Shown here one piece after another: positions 42,647 through 52,034 of a stretch of 64,000 nt of DNA; positions within the stretch are counted from its first letter, which is position 1; each line of letters opens with the position of its first letter. This DNA is from Calothrix sp. NIES-4105 (GTDB lineage: Bacteria; Cyanobacteriota; Cyanobacteriia; Cyanobacteriales; Nostocaceae). The translations under genes and the position numbers were made by a program. The DNA is taken from contig NZ_AP018290.1 in NCBI RefSeq assembly GCF_002368415.1, positions 10,097,717-10,161,716 on the forward strand, in the 5' to 3' direction. The notes beneath the pieces were generated by a model. That model did no database searches and was not told the DNA's origin. It worked only from the letters and a program-made list of their open reading frames with translations.

Positions 42647-43642
42647 TTATAAGCGTGATTCCGTTACTTGTAGAGGTAGTTTCTCAACTTTGTTATTAAG
42701 CTTTATTAACTGTAATGCTGACACTGCTACTAAACGCCAAAAAGGAATCACTGTTTTAAGTGTGTAGATAGGCCATCGACGAGCGGCGCCTAAAAGTACT
42801 TTTAAATTCGCTTCTCTAAACGAGTGCAAAATCATTCGTCGGCAGAACTGTTTGGAATATCCCGTTTCCTCTAACTTGACAATTACTTCTGGAGTATCTT
42901 TATACTGCATTAATAGCGCTGATTTTGGGTCTTTTTGCCAATAGCTAACACCAACAACACATTCCATAAAGTTGTCTGTGGTAACGATTATTTTGCCGCG
43001 CGCTGCACAGTATCCAGCTAAATAAGCCAAATATATCCAGTTATTTTCAGCATCTGGCCAATAATTAAGCGCATTCTTAACAAGCTCAGTTTTATATATT
43101 GTCGCAGTCAAAAAAATTACGGCGCCGATGCTTTTCTCAAAACAATGTTCATAAATAGCTTTACTATCACCAGTACCATCGTCAGCGTTAGCATCAAACC
43201 AGCGATTTCCAACAATTGTAGGTGGATGAACATCCTCACCAGTAATTTTATTGCGTCCAGAGAAATTTAGAAATATGAGTGAAATATCTTCTTTTTCTTT
43301 AACTCGTCTCAAAACATAGCTAACAGCGCGAGTTTGAATTGGGTCATCGTCACCAATCGTCCAAACGTATTTCGTTGTTACAGTTTTTAAACAATAGCTA
43401 ATATTTTTTAGTACTCCTAAATTCTCTTCATTCCTATTATATCTAAAGGTAATATCACTAACTTGACTTTGCCATTTCTTTACAATCTCCGGGGTATTAT
43501 CTGTCGAGCAGTTATCAGAAACTAAAATTTCGCAGTCTGTCTCAAAACCTTTGATTGCTTCAACAAGCCAACCAATTTGTTTATCAAGTGATTGCGCGCG
43601 GTTGTAAGTTGGAATCGCAATAGTTAGTAATTTCGTATTCAT
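42647..43642 (-). CDS. Glycosyltransferase family 2
   Basis: 331 aa. LLTIAIPTYNRAQSLDKQIGWL, EILVSDNCSTDNTPEIVKKW and VWTIGDDDPIQTRAVSYVLRRV are the GT2 nucleotide-sugar site and the DDD metal motif. GNRWFDANADDG and the helical C-terminus fit bacterial GT2 proteins for cell-surface glycans. GAG lies just before the ATG. It follows the C-methyltransferase gene by about 110 bp and precedes the PhyH gene by 48 bp. Confidence 0.9.
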   Translation of the reverse strand: MNTKLLTIAIPTYNRAQSLDKQIGWLVEAIKGFETDCEILVSDNCSTDNTPEIVKKWQSQVSDITFRYNRNEENLGVLKNISYCLKTVTTKYVWTIGDDDPIQTRAVSYVLRRVKEKEDISLIFLNFSGRNKITGEDVHPPTIVGNRWFDANADDGTGDSKAIYEHCFEKSIGAVIFLTATIYKTELVKNALNYWPDAENNWIYLAYLAGYCAARGKIIVTTDNFMECVVGVSYWQKDPKSALLMQYKDTPEVIVKLEETGYSKQFCRRMILHSFREANLKVLLGAARRWPIYTLKTVIPFWRLVAVSALQLIKLNNKVEKLPLQVTESRL

Positions 43643-43750
43643 TTCTCTGCTCGACTGTATATAATAGGGATTACTTATTTTTGAAACTGGGTTTATGTCC
43701 CCAGTTTCGACATAACACGTTAACTTTACTTAGCTGGTTATTAACAATTA

Positions 43751-45016
43751 CTATACTGATAACCTAAGTTGGCGTGCATAAGAAGGTATAATTGTTACCT
43801 CTGGAATTGGAGTAACAAACTGTCCTCCCCATTCACCAATAAATGCCATTTGTTCGATAATTTCTTCCTTAAGGTTCCAAGGTAAAATTAGAACGTAATC
43901 AGGCTTAGTTTGTTGAATTGTATCGGGATGGCAAATAGGTATATGTGTACCAGGTAAGTATAAGCCTTGTTTGTGAGGGTTGCGGTCTACGGTGTAGTCA
44001 ATAAAGTCAGTACCAATACCGCAGTAATTTAATAATGTGTTACCTTTTGCAGGCGCCCCATATCCAACTATAGTTTTACCCTCGGCTTTTGCTGATAACA
44101 TAAAACTTAAGAGTTTACGTTTAGTCGCTTTAACTTTTTCACCAAAAGTTATATAAGTCTCAATTTTATGGAGTCCAGCAGCAAATTCTTTTTCTTTAAG
44201 TTGGTAAACTCGTTCACTTATAGCAGGGAATGCTGCATCATCGTGCTTTGCGTATATTCGTAGCGAACCACCATGTGTTGGTAATTCTTCGACATCAAAT
44301 AACGTCAAATTATGTGCTGCAAAAATCTTTTCAACCGTTAAGAAAGAGAAATAAGAAAAATGTTCGTGATAAATTGTATCAAATTGGTTTTGTTCTATCA
44401 GTTGTAAAACGTGCGGAAACTCCATTGTTAATACGCCATTAGGCTTGAGAATAATTTTCATCCCAGCAATGAAGTCATTCAGATTAGGCACATGTGCTAA
44501 AACATTATTACCTAATAGTAAATCCGCTTGTACACCTTGTAAAACAAGTTCTTTTGCAGTTTGAACGCCGAAGAATTTGATAACACAAGGAATACCTTTT
44601 TCTTCAGCAACTTTAGCAATATTAGCGGCAGGTTCAATACCTAATACAGGAATATTCTTCTCTTGAAAATATTGAAGTAAATAACCGTCGTTACTAGCGA
44701 TTTCGATAACTTGACTATTTTGGTTAAAACCAAATTTTTCAACCATTAAGTCAGTATAAGTCTTAGCATGTCTCAACCAACTTTCAGAGTATGAAGAAAA
44801 GTAAGCGTAATCGCTAAAAATATTGTCGGGAGTTTCAAACTGTTCGAGTTGCACTAAAAAGGTATCTTCAGAAACATAAGCGTGAAGTGGATAAAACTTC
44901 TCAGCTTGGTTGAGTTGGTCTAAGTTCAAATAGGCGTTCGCTAAAGGAGACATGCCGAGGTCAACAAAAGTATGTTGTAATGGTTGACCATTGAAACGAC
45001 ATTGTGCCTTTGCCAT
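43751..45016 (-). CDS. Sugar C-methyltransferase (class I SAM, three-domain)
   Basis: 421 aa. Three parts: an N-terminal zinc-type domain (AQCRFNGQPLQHTFVDLGMSPLANAYLN; only one of the usual four Cys is visible), a SAM-binding Rossmann core (VIEIASNDGYLLQYFQEKNIPVLGIEPAANIAKVA), and a C-terminal domain with VGYGAPAKGNTLLNYCGIGTDFIDYTVDRNPHKQGLYLPGTHIPI. This is the architecture of C-methyltransferases that act on TDP- or CDP-4-keto sugars (NovU/TylC3 type). It suggests a branched deoxysugar in the polysaccharide. Start fixed by AGGGG ahead of the ATG. Confidence 0.9.
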   Translation of the reverse strand: MAKAQCRFNGQPLQHTFVDLGMSPLANAYLNLDQLNQAEKFYPLHAYVSEDTFLVQLEQFETPDNIFSDYAYFSSYSESWLRHAKTYTDLMVEKFGFNQNSQVIEIASNDGYLLQYFQEKNIPVLGIEPAANIAKVAEEKGIPCVIKFFGVQTAKELVLQGVQADLLLGNNVLAHVPNLNDFIAGMKIILKPNGVLTMEFPHVLQLIEQNQFDTIYHEHFSYFSFLTVEKIFAAHNLTLFDVEELPTHGGSLRIYAKHDDAAFPAISERVYQLKEKEFAAGLHKIETYITFGEKVKATKRKLLSFMLSAKAEGKTIVGYGAPAKGNTLLNYCGIGTDFIDYTVDRNPHKQGLYLPGTHIPICHPDTIQQTKPDYVLILPWNLKEEIIEQMAFIGEWGGQFVTPIPEVTIIPSYARQLRLSV

Positions 45017-45137
45017 ATGTTTTTCCCCTGATTATATGTAATTTGTAGTAAGCGCTTTGGTACTTATAAAGAACTTACTACAACCATATGGCAACCACGT
45101 TACAAAAGAATTGCAACTGTGTTACGAACGTTTGAAA

Positions 45138-46169
45138 TTAGCTGTTTTTTACCCAATAAAAATCCTTATCAATTTGAGCAGTACGAATTAAATACTCAAG
45201 CTGTTTTAATCGAGTAAAACCTCTTGAAGTAAAAGTCTCCTCAGTCATATCAATACGTTGAAACAAATTATACAATTGCTCGGCGCCGCGTTGAGCATTC
45301 CAATCGCATTTGAAACCAGGCAAAACAGTATTAATTTTCTCAAACGATACGCGATAACTACGATTATCAGCGCCGTTGTCACCAAAACTTAATTTACAAC
45401 CCTTGAAAACGTCGGCGATAATTTCAGCAACCTCTTTAACACGATAGTTATTCGATGTGTCACCAACATTAAATACTTGGTTATGCACAATATCGCGAGG
45501 AGCTTCGAGCGCGCAAACAATTGCCTTACATATATCAAGAGCGTGAACAAGTGGGCGCCAAGGAGTACCATCGCTGGTCATCTTAATTTCTTTGGTCGTC
45601 CATGCGAGTCCTGACAAGTTGTTTAATACAATGTCAAACCGCATCCGAGGACTGGCGCCGAAAGCTGTAGCATTCCGCATAAATGTAGGTGAAAAGTCAT
45701 CCGAAGCAAGGAGCGCCAAATCACGCTCAACTAAAGTTTTGCAGTCAGCATAAGCAGTCTGAGGATTAACTGGAGACTCTTCAGTAACATCTCCTTCGGT
45801 TGCCACTCCATAAACACTACATGAAGACATGTAAACAAAACGGCGAATACCCGCATCTTTTGCCAGTTTGGCAAGACGTACTGAGCCTTTATGGTTAATA
45901 TCGTAAGTTATGTTAGGTGCGAGTTGCCCTGCTGGATCGTTCGACAGTTCCGCCATGTGAACGATTGCTTCAACACCTTGTAAATCTTCGGCACTGATGT
46001 GGCGAATATCTTTATTCAGGGTTTTGGCAGTAATTTCTGTACCGTTATATAACCAGCCAACTTTGTAGTAGCCAGTGTCCACTCCAATAACTTCGTGTCC
46101 ACGTTCAAAAAGCAGGGTAGGAAGTAGCGACCCCAAGTAACCTTCGGTGCCTGTAACAAGTACTTTCAT
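45138..46169 (-). CDS. NAD-dependent epimerase/dehydratase
   Basis: 343 aa extended SDR. MKVLVTGTEGYLGSLLPTLL is the GxxGxxG dinucleotide site; EAIVHMAELSNDP, FVYMSSCSVYG and TAYADCKTLVERDL give the active-site Ser and the YxxxK pair. The C-terminal half (RDIVHNQVFNVGDTSNNYRVKEVAEII) binds the sugar. Specificity cannot be read from sequence; a CDP- or UDP-sugar is likely from the neighbours. AAGGA sits 10 bases before the ATG. Confidence 0.9.
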   Translation of the reverse strand: MKVLVTGTEGYLGSLLPTLLFERGHEVIGVDTGYYKVGWLYNGTEITAKTLNKDIRHISAEDLQGVEAIVHMAELSNDPAGQLAPNITYDINHKGSVRLAKLAKDAGIRRFVYMSSCSVYGVATEGDVTEESPVNPQTAYADCKTLVERDLALLASDDFSPTFMRNATAFGASPRMRFDIVLNNLSGLAWTTKEIKMTSDGTPWRPLVHALDICKAIVCALEAPRDIVHNQVFNVGDTSNNYRVKEVAEIIADVFKGCKLSFGDNGADNRSYRVSFEKINTVLPGFKCDWNAQRGAEQLYNLFQRIDMTEETFTSRGFTRLKQLEYLIRTAQIDKDFYWVKNS

Positions 46170-46194
46170 GTTTAGTTGATTCCTTAATTAATTC

Positions 46195-47409
46195 TTATGC
46201 TGTAATTACTGAAGTTAAATGAGATTGTTCAGGAATAGCCGCAACAATTGCTTTCCCAATTTCGAGTGAAGATGTGGCAGCAGGTGAAGGAGCGTTACAT
46301 ACATTAATACTGTTTTGACCGTGAATAATCAAAAAGTCGTCTACCAGTTTACCGTCATCCATTAATGCTTGCGCGCGTACACCTGCATGAGTGGGAATTA
46401 CATCATCCGCCGTAACTTCTGGGATCAATTGCTGTAAGCTTTTTACAAACGCAGCTTTGCTAAAAGAACGAATGATTTCTTTAATACCCTCATCAGCGTG
46501 TTTTGCTGCAAGTTTCCAGAAACCCGGATAAGTCATCACCTCGGCAAAATCCCGTAAATCAAAGTCAGTCTTTGTATAGCCTTCACGTTTGAAACTGAGA
46601 ACCGCATTTGGGCCTGCGTGAACGCTGTTGTCAATCATACGTGTAAAGTGTACACCTAAGAACGGAAAATCTGGATTTGGAACGGGATAGATTAAAGTCT
46701 TAACTAAATACCGCTTTTCTGGAACGAGTTCATAATATTCACCACGGAAAGGTACTATTTTCGCTTTCGGGTCAACATTATTGAGTTTTGCAATGCGGTC
46801 ACTATGTAACCCTGCACAGTTAATTACAAACTTTGTCTCAAAGTTACCGTTGTTAGTTTCGAGTACCTGAGTTTTATCACTTGGTACAATCCGTAACACT
46901 TTAGTATTGAGCCGCAAATCACCACCTTGGTTTTTGATGATATCTGCGTATTTTAAACAAACTTTTTTGTAATTAACTATACCAGTAGAATAGACGCGAA
47001 TTCCACCAACACTTTTAACGTGAGGCTCGACTTCCTTAACTTCCTCTGGAGTGATTCGCTTTACTTTGATGCCATTTTCCAAGCCACGATTGTAGAGATT
47101 TTCGAGACGAGGAATTTCTTGTTCATTTGTAGCAATTATGACTTTACCGCAAACCTCGTGGTCGATATTATGTTCTTGGCAGAATTGAACCATCGAAGTG
47201 GCGCCATCGCGGCAAAATTTAGCTTTGAAGCTTCCAGGTTTGTAATAAACACCGGAGTGAATGACACCGCTATTGTTTCCTGTTTGGTGGAATGCCCAAT
47301 TATTTTCTTTCTCAAGAACCAAAATTCGAGCATCGGGATAGCGCTTCCCTAAAGTCATTGCGGTAGAAAGACCGACAATGCCACCACCGATAATTGCAAA
47401 ATCGTACAT
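46195..47409 (-). CDS. lhgO: L-2-hydroxyglutarate oxidase family FAD enzyme
   Basis: 404 aa. FAIIGGGIVGLSTAMTLGKRYPDARILVLEKE is the FAD site; HQTGNNSGVIHSGVYYKPGSFKA, INCAGLHSDRIA and THAGVRAQAL are close to LhgO (L-2-hydroxyglutarate oxidase, DAO fold). Because it sits between rfbF and the epimerase and is co-directional, it may instead oxidise a sugar intermediate, or supply 2-oxoglutarate for the PhyH enzyme nearby. The second idea is speculation. The gap to the epimerase gene is 25 bp. Confidence 0.85.
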   Translation of the reverse strand: MYDFAIIGGGIVGLSTAMTLGKRYPDARILVLEKENNWAFHQTGNNSGVIHSGVYYKPGSFKAKFCRDGATSMVQFCQEHNIDHEVCGKVIIATNEQEIPRLENLYNRGLENGIKVKRITPEEVKEVEPHVKSVGGIRVYSTGIVNYKKVCLKYADIIKNQGGDLRLNTKVLRIVPSDKTQVLETNNGNFETKFVINCAGLHSDRIAKLNNVDPKAKIVPFRGEYYELVPEKRYLVKTLIYPVPNPDFPFLGVHFTRMIDNSVHAGPNAVLSFKREGYTKTDFDLRDFAEVMTYPGFWKLAAKHADEGIKEIIRSFSKAAFVKSLQQLIPEVTADDVIPTHAGVRAQALMDDGKLVDDFLIIHGQNSINVCNAPSPAATSSLEIGKAIVAAIPEQSHLTSVITA

Positions 47410-47442
47410 TGATATAATAACCCTGTAACTACTAACTACATA

Positions 47443-47589
47443 GTAAGGGCGGGTTTACGAGATATTAAACATAGTTTTAGGATATCTGTACCGCCCCAAC
47501 GATATCCAACATCTAATGTAAGGGCGGGTTTACGAGACATTAAACATAGTTTTAGGATATCTGTACCGCCCCAACGATATCCAACATCC
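47443..47589. repeat. Two 72-bp copies in tandem (75-bp period)
   Basis: GTAAGGGCGGGTTTACGAGA at 47443 and again at 47518; each copy carries GGGCGGGT and ends ACCGCCCCAACGATATCCAACATC. The two copies differ by one base. It lies between rfbF and lhgO on the coding strand's leader, and could form alternative hairpins (GGCGG / CCGCC). Confidence 0.9.
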
Positions 47590-47591
47590 TA

Positions 47592-48365
47592 TTACCATGC
47601 TTTCCAAGGCGCCTTGTTCTTATTCCATAAGTCTTCAAGGTAATTTCTATCGCGCAAAGTATCCATCGGTTGCCAGAAACCATTATGCTTGTAAGCAGAA
47701 AGCTGTTCTTTCTCAGCCAACTTTTCTAAGGGTCCTTGCTCCCAGACTGTAGTGTCGTTGTCAATTAAGTCAATAACTTCTGGTTCTAGAACAAAATATC
47801 CACCATTAATCCAAGCTCCATCACCTTCAGGTTTTTCGCGGAAGCTCGAAATCTTTGTTTGTTCTTGTCCTAGCACTATTGCACCAAAACGACCTGGAGG
47901 TTGAACCGCAGTTAATGTTCCTAATGTTTTTTGCTCTTGATGGAATTTAATTAATTCTGTAATATTGACATCGCTAACACCATCACCATAAGTAAAGCAA
48001 AAAGTTTCGTTACCAACGTGTTCCCTGACCCTTTTTAGTCTTCCACCCGTCATCGTACTGTCACCAGTATCCACCAAAGTAACGCGCCAAGGTTCGGCTT
48101 TACCTGCATGTACATTCATCTGGTTAAAGCGCATATCGAATGTTACATCTGACATATGCAAAAAGTAATTAGCAAAATACTCTTTGATCACATATCCTTT
48201 GTAACCGCAGCAAATTATGAAATCATTAATGCCGTGGGCAGAATAAATTTTCATAATATGCCATAATACTGGTTTTCCTCCGATTTCCACCATTGGCTTC
48301 GGTCTTACGCTTGTTTCTTCACTCAAACGTGTTCCAAGTCCCCCAGCCAAAATCACTGCTTTCAT
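47592..48365 (-). CDS. rfbF: Glucose-1-phosphate cytidylyltransferase
   Basis: 257 aa. [57 protein letters not shown] is the nucleotidyltransferase signature with RPKPM for the sugar phosphate, followed by the RfbF-typical [34 protein letters not shown] and [10 protein letters not shown] metal site. It makes CDP-glucose, entry to CDP-linked deoxysugars. First gene of the HEP-type run; the Anabaena island also begins with such a gene. GAGGA precedes the ATG. Confidence 0.95.
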   Translation of the reverse strand: MKAVILAGGLGTRLSEETSVRPKPMVEIGGKPVLWHIMKIYSAHGINDFIICCGYKGYVIKEYFANYFLHMSDVTFDMRFNQMNVHAGKAEPWRVTLVDTGDSTMTGGRLKRVREHVGNETFCFTYGDGVSDVNITELIKFHQEQKTLGTLTAVQPPGRFGAIVLGQEQTKISSFREKPEGDGAWINGGYFVLEPEVIDLIDNDTTVWEQGPLEKLAEKEQLSAYKHNGFWQPMDTLRDRNYLEDLWNKNKAPWKAW

Positions 48366-48895
48366 GAAATTCCTCTAAAATTTCAGGTAAATTGATGGAT
48401 ATTGTAATCTTGATTGCACTTTTATGAAGCGCTTACCAAATCAATAACAGCCAGTTTTTTAAATTTCTAAGTATATAATCTAACCGTATTTCTACGCTTA
48501 CATGTAAAGACTAGATAAATTAACTCGTTTTATCTATGAAAAAATGGAAAAGTTTTTTTCTGCAAAAATATCTGCGATTATCACTTTATCGCTAACAAAC
48601 AATTCACCTAAATTTGATTAATTTGGATAAATGTTTATCTATGCTGCTAAAATTCAAACTTCAAAATAAACCGAGTTATTTTATCACTAATATATTCAGT
48701 ATTTACTTGGTTACTCTTTAACCGAATCCCTCATTCATAGCTCTTATCTATTAGTTACTATTTATTTCGTGCGTAATATAAATTACTTACAACTAAAAAG
48801 TTTACCCTGGCGCCGTTAATTAATTTATAAAGAGAATGTTAAGAGTTTCATCAGATTTTCAGTTTATATAAAATAATCATGAAAATTCTCTCACA
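48366..48895. promoter_or_regulatory. Presumed promoter region of the HEP-type gene run
   Basis: 588 bp between rfbF and the kinase gene, transcribed in the same direction; a terminator of the kinase gene lies at its upper end, so rfbF must start from its own promoter here. The region is AT-rich with one GGCGCC at 48809. I could not assign a -10/-35 pair or a regulator site by eye. Confidence 0.4.
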
Positions 48896-48927
48896 AAAAG
48901 AAACCCCTGTAAAAACAAGGGTTTAAT
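48896..48927 (-). terminator. Rho-independent terminator after the kinase-TPR gene
   Basis: Read on the minus strand: AAACCCTTG, a loop, AGGGGTTT, then CTTTTTG. Stem of about 8 bp and a T run, about 30 bases after the stop codon. Confidence 0.8.
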
Positions 48928-48953
48928 GTCAAATTAAAATGTCAAATCAGTTA

Positions 48954-51137
48954 CTAATTTGTTTTGTCTAAAATATTTGAGTGCTGGAAGAAGGCATCGC
49001 ATTTATTTTCAATCACTACACAAATGCTACTTAAAGCTTGCTGGTAATTTTCCATATCTTCTTCCTTAAGAGATATTTTGGCAGCACGCTGTAAATCTTC
49101 CACTGCCTGCGTTTGGAACTGACTAGATTGTTTCCCTCCGTATTGCGAGAGTTCATAGCGGACAATGCCACGCTTGAGATAAACTTTTGCCATATCTGGA
49201 TTTATAGCCAGAGCTTGATTAAAATCTTGTATCGCGCGTCTATATTCTTTCTCAAAGTCGCTACTATACTGTGCGATTTGGTACCTGACAAGACCACGTT
49301 GGTAGTAAGCTTCTGCGCGCGAGGGGTTGATATTGAGCGCTTGATTAAAGTCTTCGATTGCTTTTTTGTAGTCGTCTTGTGATTCACCGCTGTACTTAGC
49401 AACCTGCGCGCGCACAATTCCGCGTCGAATCAAAGCTTCAATTTCACCTGGATTTAAACGGATAGCGTCGTTAAAATCAGTAATCGCGCCCCTATAATCT
49501 TTATCAGGGTCACTGCTATATTCAGCAAGGATTGAACGAGTATTACCCCGACTCACATAAGCTTTGATTTCGGTAGGGTTGATTTTAATTGCTTGATTGT
49601 AGTCAGCTAAAGCTGCTTCGTATTGTTTGAGGTTGAAGTGAGCATTTCCTCGGTTGACGTAAGCTTTTGCGTAGGAAGGAAATTTTTGGATAGCTTTGGT
49701 AAATTTCCGAATGGCTTCGTCGTAGTTTTTGACGGTGTAGAAAGCATGACCTTGCTTGTAGTAGTCATCAAAACTGAGGTTGTCTCTAACCGTTTGTTGT
49801 GAAGTAACTAGTGTTTGACTATAAGAATTTTCGCTTGTAAAAGGACGGCTTGTGAATTTTATCATGACATCAAGGTAGCCCAACAAGCCAAACGCTAGCA
49901 AACAAAACACTACTGGGTAATACTTTGGTTTTTTTGAAGGCGCCTTGTTAAAAGAATAATTATAAGAAGTATTTAATTTTTGATAGTTAATAGCATTCAG
50001 GGGAAGTGACTTGGTGACACGAGGTACAGCAGTTGGACGAGGTTTTTTGCGAGGGATATGAGCAGCTAAATGTTCTTTAGCAGCTATTGCTCGCTGTGAC
50101 GGAAATGGATCTCGACCTCCCAAACGCAAAGTGCGCTCACACCAAGGACAATTATGAAGGTGACTACTATAACGATGCTGAGGATTAACTGTACAGGTAA
50201 TTAACGATTCTTCAACTTCAGTAAGCGTTAATAACCAAGTTGCAGCACTTGGACGCACTAAAGGATTATGATGTCCTTCCTCAAAACAGCGTCGAAATAA
50301 TTCTTGCAACGCTGGGTGTAACATCTCCCACGCTGGAGCAATTGGAGTCGGAATATAAGGTACGCGCGTTCTCTGGCTATAGGTAAAATGTCCGGAAGCG
50401 ATGCGTGATTCATACGTTGGGGGTTCACCGATACCTTGGAAAATACCTGAAAATGGGTGTGTACCTTCCATCAAGAGTTGAAATATTACAACTCCCAACC
50501 CGAATAAATCGTGAGCAGTGCTGCGGTCGCATTGAGCGAATGTTTTGTTTTGTAACTCTGGAGGAGTAAATTCCGGTTTGCCAACAGGACAGCGATAAAC
50601 AATATTATTACTTGGGTCACGAACTTGGAACGAATCTGTATCAACTAGTGTTACCAATGCTGTATCGCTGACCAAAATATTTGATTCGTTGACATCCCCA
50701 ATACAATAACCTCGCGCGTGCAGTGCTGCGACTGCTGCGGCTAAATTGCGTGCGGTGCGGACTAAATATTGATAGTTAAATAACGGACAATGCTGACGAC
50801 GAGTTCTTGGATTATAAAAATCTATAATTGGACGCATTCCTCGAATGCGCGGCATTAAAAATCCGATTGTACGATTACTACCATCAGTTGAGCGCAGTAG
50901 TTCAGCAGGCCAAGCAATAGATATGTGGCCAAGACAAGCTGTTGGATTTTCTGGAGGATAAGCAAGCATTACAGATAGCTTGCTACCATGTTCCGGCTTT
51001 GGTTGATGATAAATCTTAGCCACCATGTCGGTATCAGTTGGTACCGTGTAGATACATGCTTCACCGCCACGCCCTAAACTAACGTTGAGGTTGATAGTAA
51101 GATTTTGTTGGTTGGGAAGACAACGAAGTACCAGCAT
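48954..51137 (-). CDS. Ser/Thr protein kinase-like protein with membrane helix and TPR repeats
   Basis: 727 aa. Residues 1-300 form a divergent kinase: glycine loop SLGRGGEACIY, Lys41, catalytic GYCIGDVNESNILV with Asp148 and Asn153 (no HRD), and VDTDSF (Asp166/168) in place of DFG. This type is known from TerY-P triads. A cysteine pair region (HNCPWCERTL) comes near 335, then one membrane helix (YYPVVFCLLAFGLLGYLDVMI, near 405). From about 460 to 700 there are TPR units with A-YVNRGNA-, AYYQRGLVRY-type signatures. It would act with the PP2C and VWA proteins encoded just upstream. Confidence 0.88.
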   Translation of the reverse strand: MLVLRCLPNQQNLTINLNVSLGRGGEACIYTVPTDTDMVAKIYHQPKPEHGSKLSVMLAYPPENPTACLGHISIAWPAELLRSTDGSNRTIGFLMPRIRGMRPIIDFYNPRTRRQHCPLFNYQYLVRTARNLAAAVAALHARGYCIGDVNESNILVSDTALVTLVDTDSFQVRDPSNNIVYRCPVGKPEFTPPELQNKTFAQCDRSTAHDLFGLGVVIFQLLMEGTHPFSGIFQGIGEPPTYESRIASGHFTYSQRTRVPYIPTPIAPAWEMLHPALQELFRRCFEEGHHNPLVRPSAATWLLTLTEVEESLITCTVNPQHRYSSHLHNCPWCERTLRLGGRDPFPSQRAIAAKEHLAAHIPRKKPRPTAVPRVTKSLPLNAINYQKLNTSYNYSFNKAPSKKPKYYPVVFCLLAFGLLGYLDVMIKFTSRPFTSENSYSQTLVTSQQTVRDNLSFDDYYKQGHAFYTVKNYDEAIRKFTKAIQKFPSYAKAYVNRGNAHFNLKQYEAALADYNQAIKINPTEIKAYVSRGNTRSILAEYSSDPDKDYRGAITDFNDAIRLNPGEIEALIRRGIVRAQVAKYSGESQDDYKKAIEDFNQALNINPSRAEAYYQRGLVRYQIAQYSSDFEKEYRRAIQDFNQALAINPDMAKVYLKRGIVRYELSQYGGKQSSQFQTQAVEDLQRAAKISLKEEDMENYQQALSSICVVIENKCDAFFQHSNILDKTN

Positions 51138-51204
51138 TTCGAGGATTAGAATAGGGGAATAATTTTATGAACTGCTTTTTAACTCAACCGCATTTGTAAA
51201 TTCA

Positions 51205-51966
51205 TTACTCATGCAGTACTGCTAAAACCAGTGTTAAATCGTCGTCAGTACGTTGTGTGATTCTCTCTGAGCGCAAAAACTTGACTAACTGTTCTTTTGC
51301 TAATGATCTATCGTCTATATTCGCGACAAACTCAAACAGCGGAAAAAAGAACGGTTTGTGTGGGGCGCCTACTGCCATGTTAATTGCTAACATTTGTAGT
51401 CCATCAGTTAGTACACCAACATTAACAATTGGTTGGCGCCACAAACGTAGTTGTGCGTTATCTATAGAATCAAACGAAGTTAAAAAAGTGGTTTCATTAA
51501 TATATTCACCACTATCGGGCATGGTCAGTGCAAGTAAGTTCCCTTGGTAATCACTAGCTACAGCAACACCATCACCAATCTGAGCAACAGCTACTCCTTC
51601 AGGTGTTGCGACCATTACTATCAATGTTGTCGCTAGGTCTTCATACGAAGAGCTTATTGCTTCTGCCTCTTCCTCAACTGCTTTTTTTGCTGCTACCATA
51701 GCACTTGTTAGAAGCGAACGAACAAAATCGTCACTCGAAAGCGCTTGCCGACTAACTTCCTGACTCGAAATACTTTCAACAACAGCAGTAGTAGCGACCA
51801 TTGATCCAACTTTACCTAATTTGGCAGAGCCAGCACCATCTGCAACAGCGGCTACTAAAATATTATCAGGCAAAATTTGCCAGTTATGTGCGTCTTGACA
51901 CAGCTGCTCATTCTTTACATGACTAGTGCCACATACAGAAGCAGCGACAACCTGCCAGTGAACCAT
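51205..51966 (-). CDS. PP2C-type protein phosphatase
   Basis: 253 aa. NEQLCQDAHNW and VAAVADGAGSAKLGKVGSMVATTAVV are the metal-binding motifs (Asp in both), TTLIVMVATPEGVAVAQIGDGVAV the GDG motif, VLTDGLQMLA and the final DDDLTLVL complete the PPM/PP2C core. Cytosolic metal-dependent phosphatase, matching the second member of TerY-P triads, where it should reverse the kinase. It lies between the VWA and kinase genes with gaps of 68 bp, same strand. Confidence 0.92.
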   Translation of the reverse strand: MVHWQVVAASVCGTSHVKNEQLCQDAHNWQILPDNILVAAVADGAGSAKLGKVGSMVATTAVVESISSQEVSRQALSSDDFVRSLLTSAMVAAKKAVEEEAEAISSSYEDLATTLIVMVATPEGVAVAQIGDGVAVASDYQGNLLALTMPDSGEYINETTFLTSFDSIDNAQLRLWRQPIVNVGVLTDGLQMLAINMAVGAPHKPFFFPLFEFVANIDDRSLAKEQLVKFLRSERITQRTDDDLTLVLAVLHE

Positions 51967-52034
51967 TTTTTTTTAGTAGTATTCATATATTAGTCACGTG
52001 CAACAGCTGTGTAAGTTTTAGCTAATATATATAG

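Noticed and set aside
48366-48895. Possible NtcA or HetR site upstream of rfbF
   Set aside because: I looked for GTA-N8-TAC with a spaced -10 box and found no example convincing enough to report.
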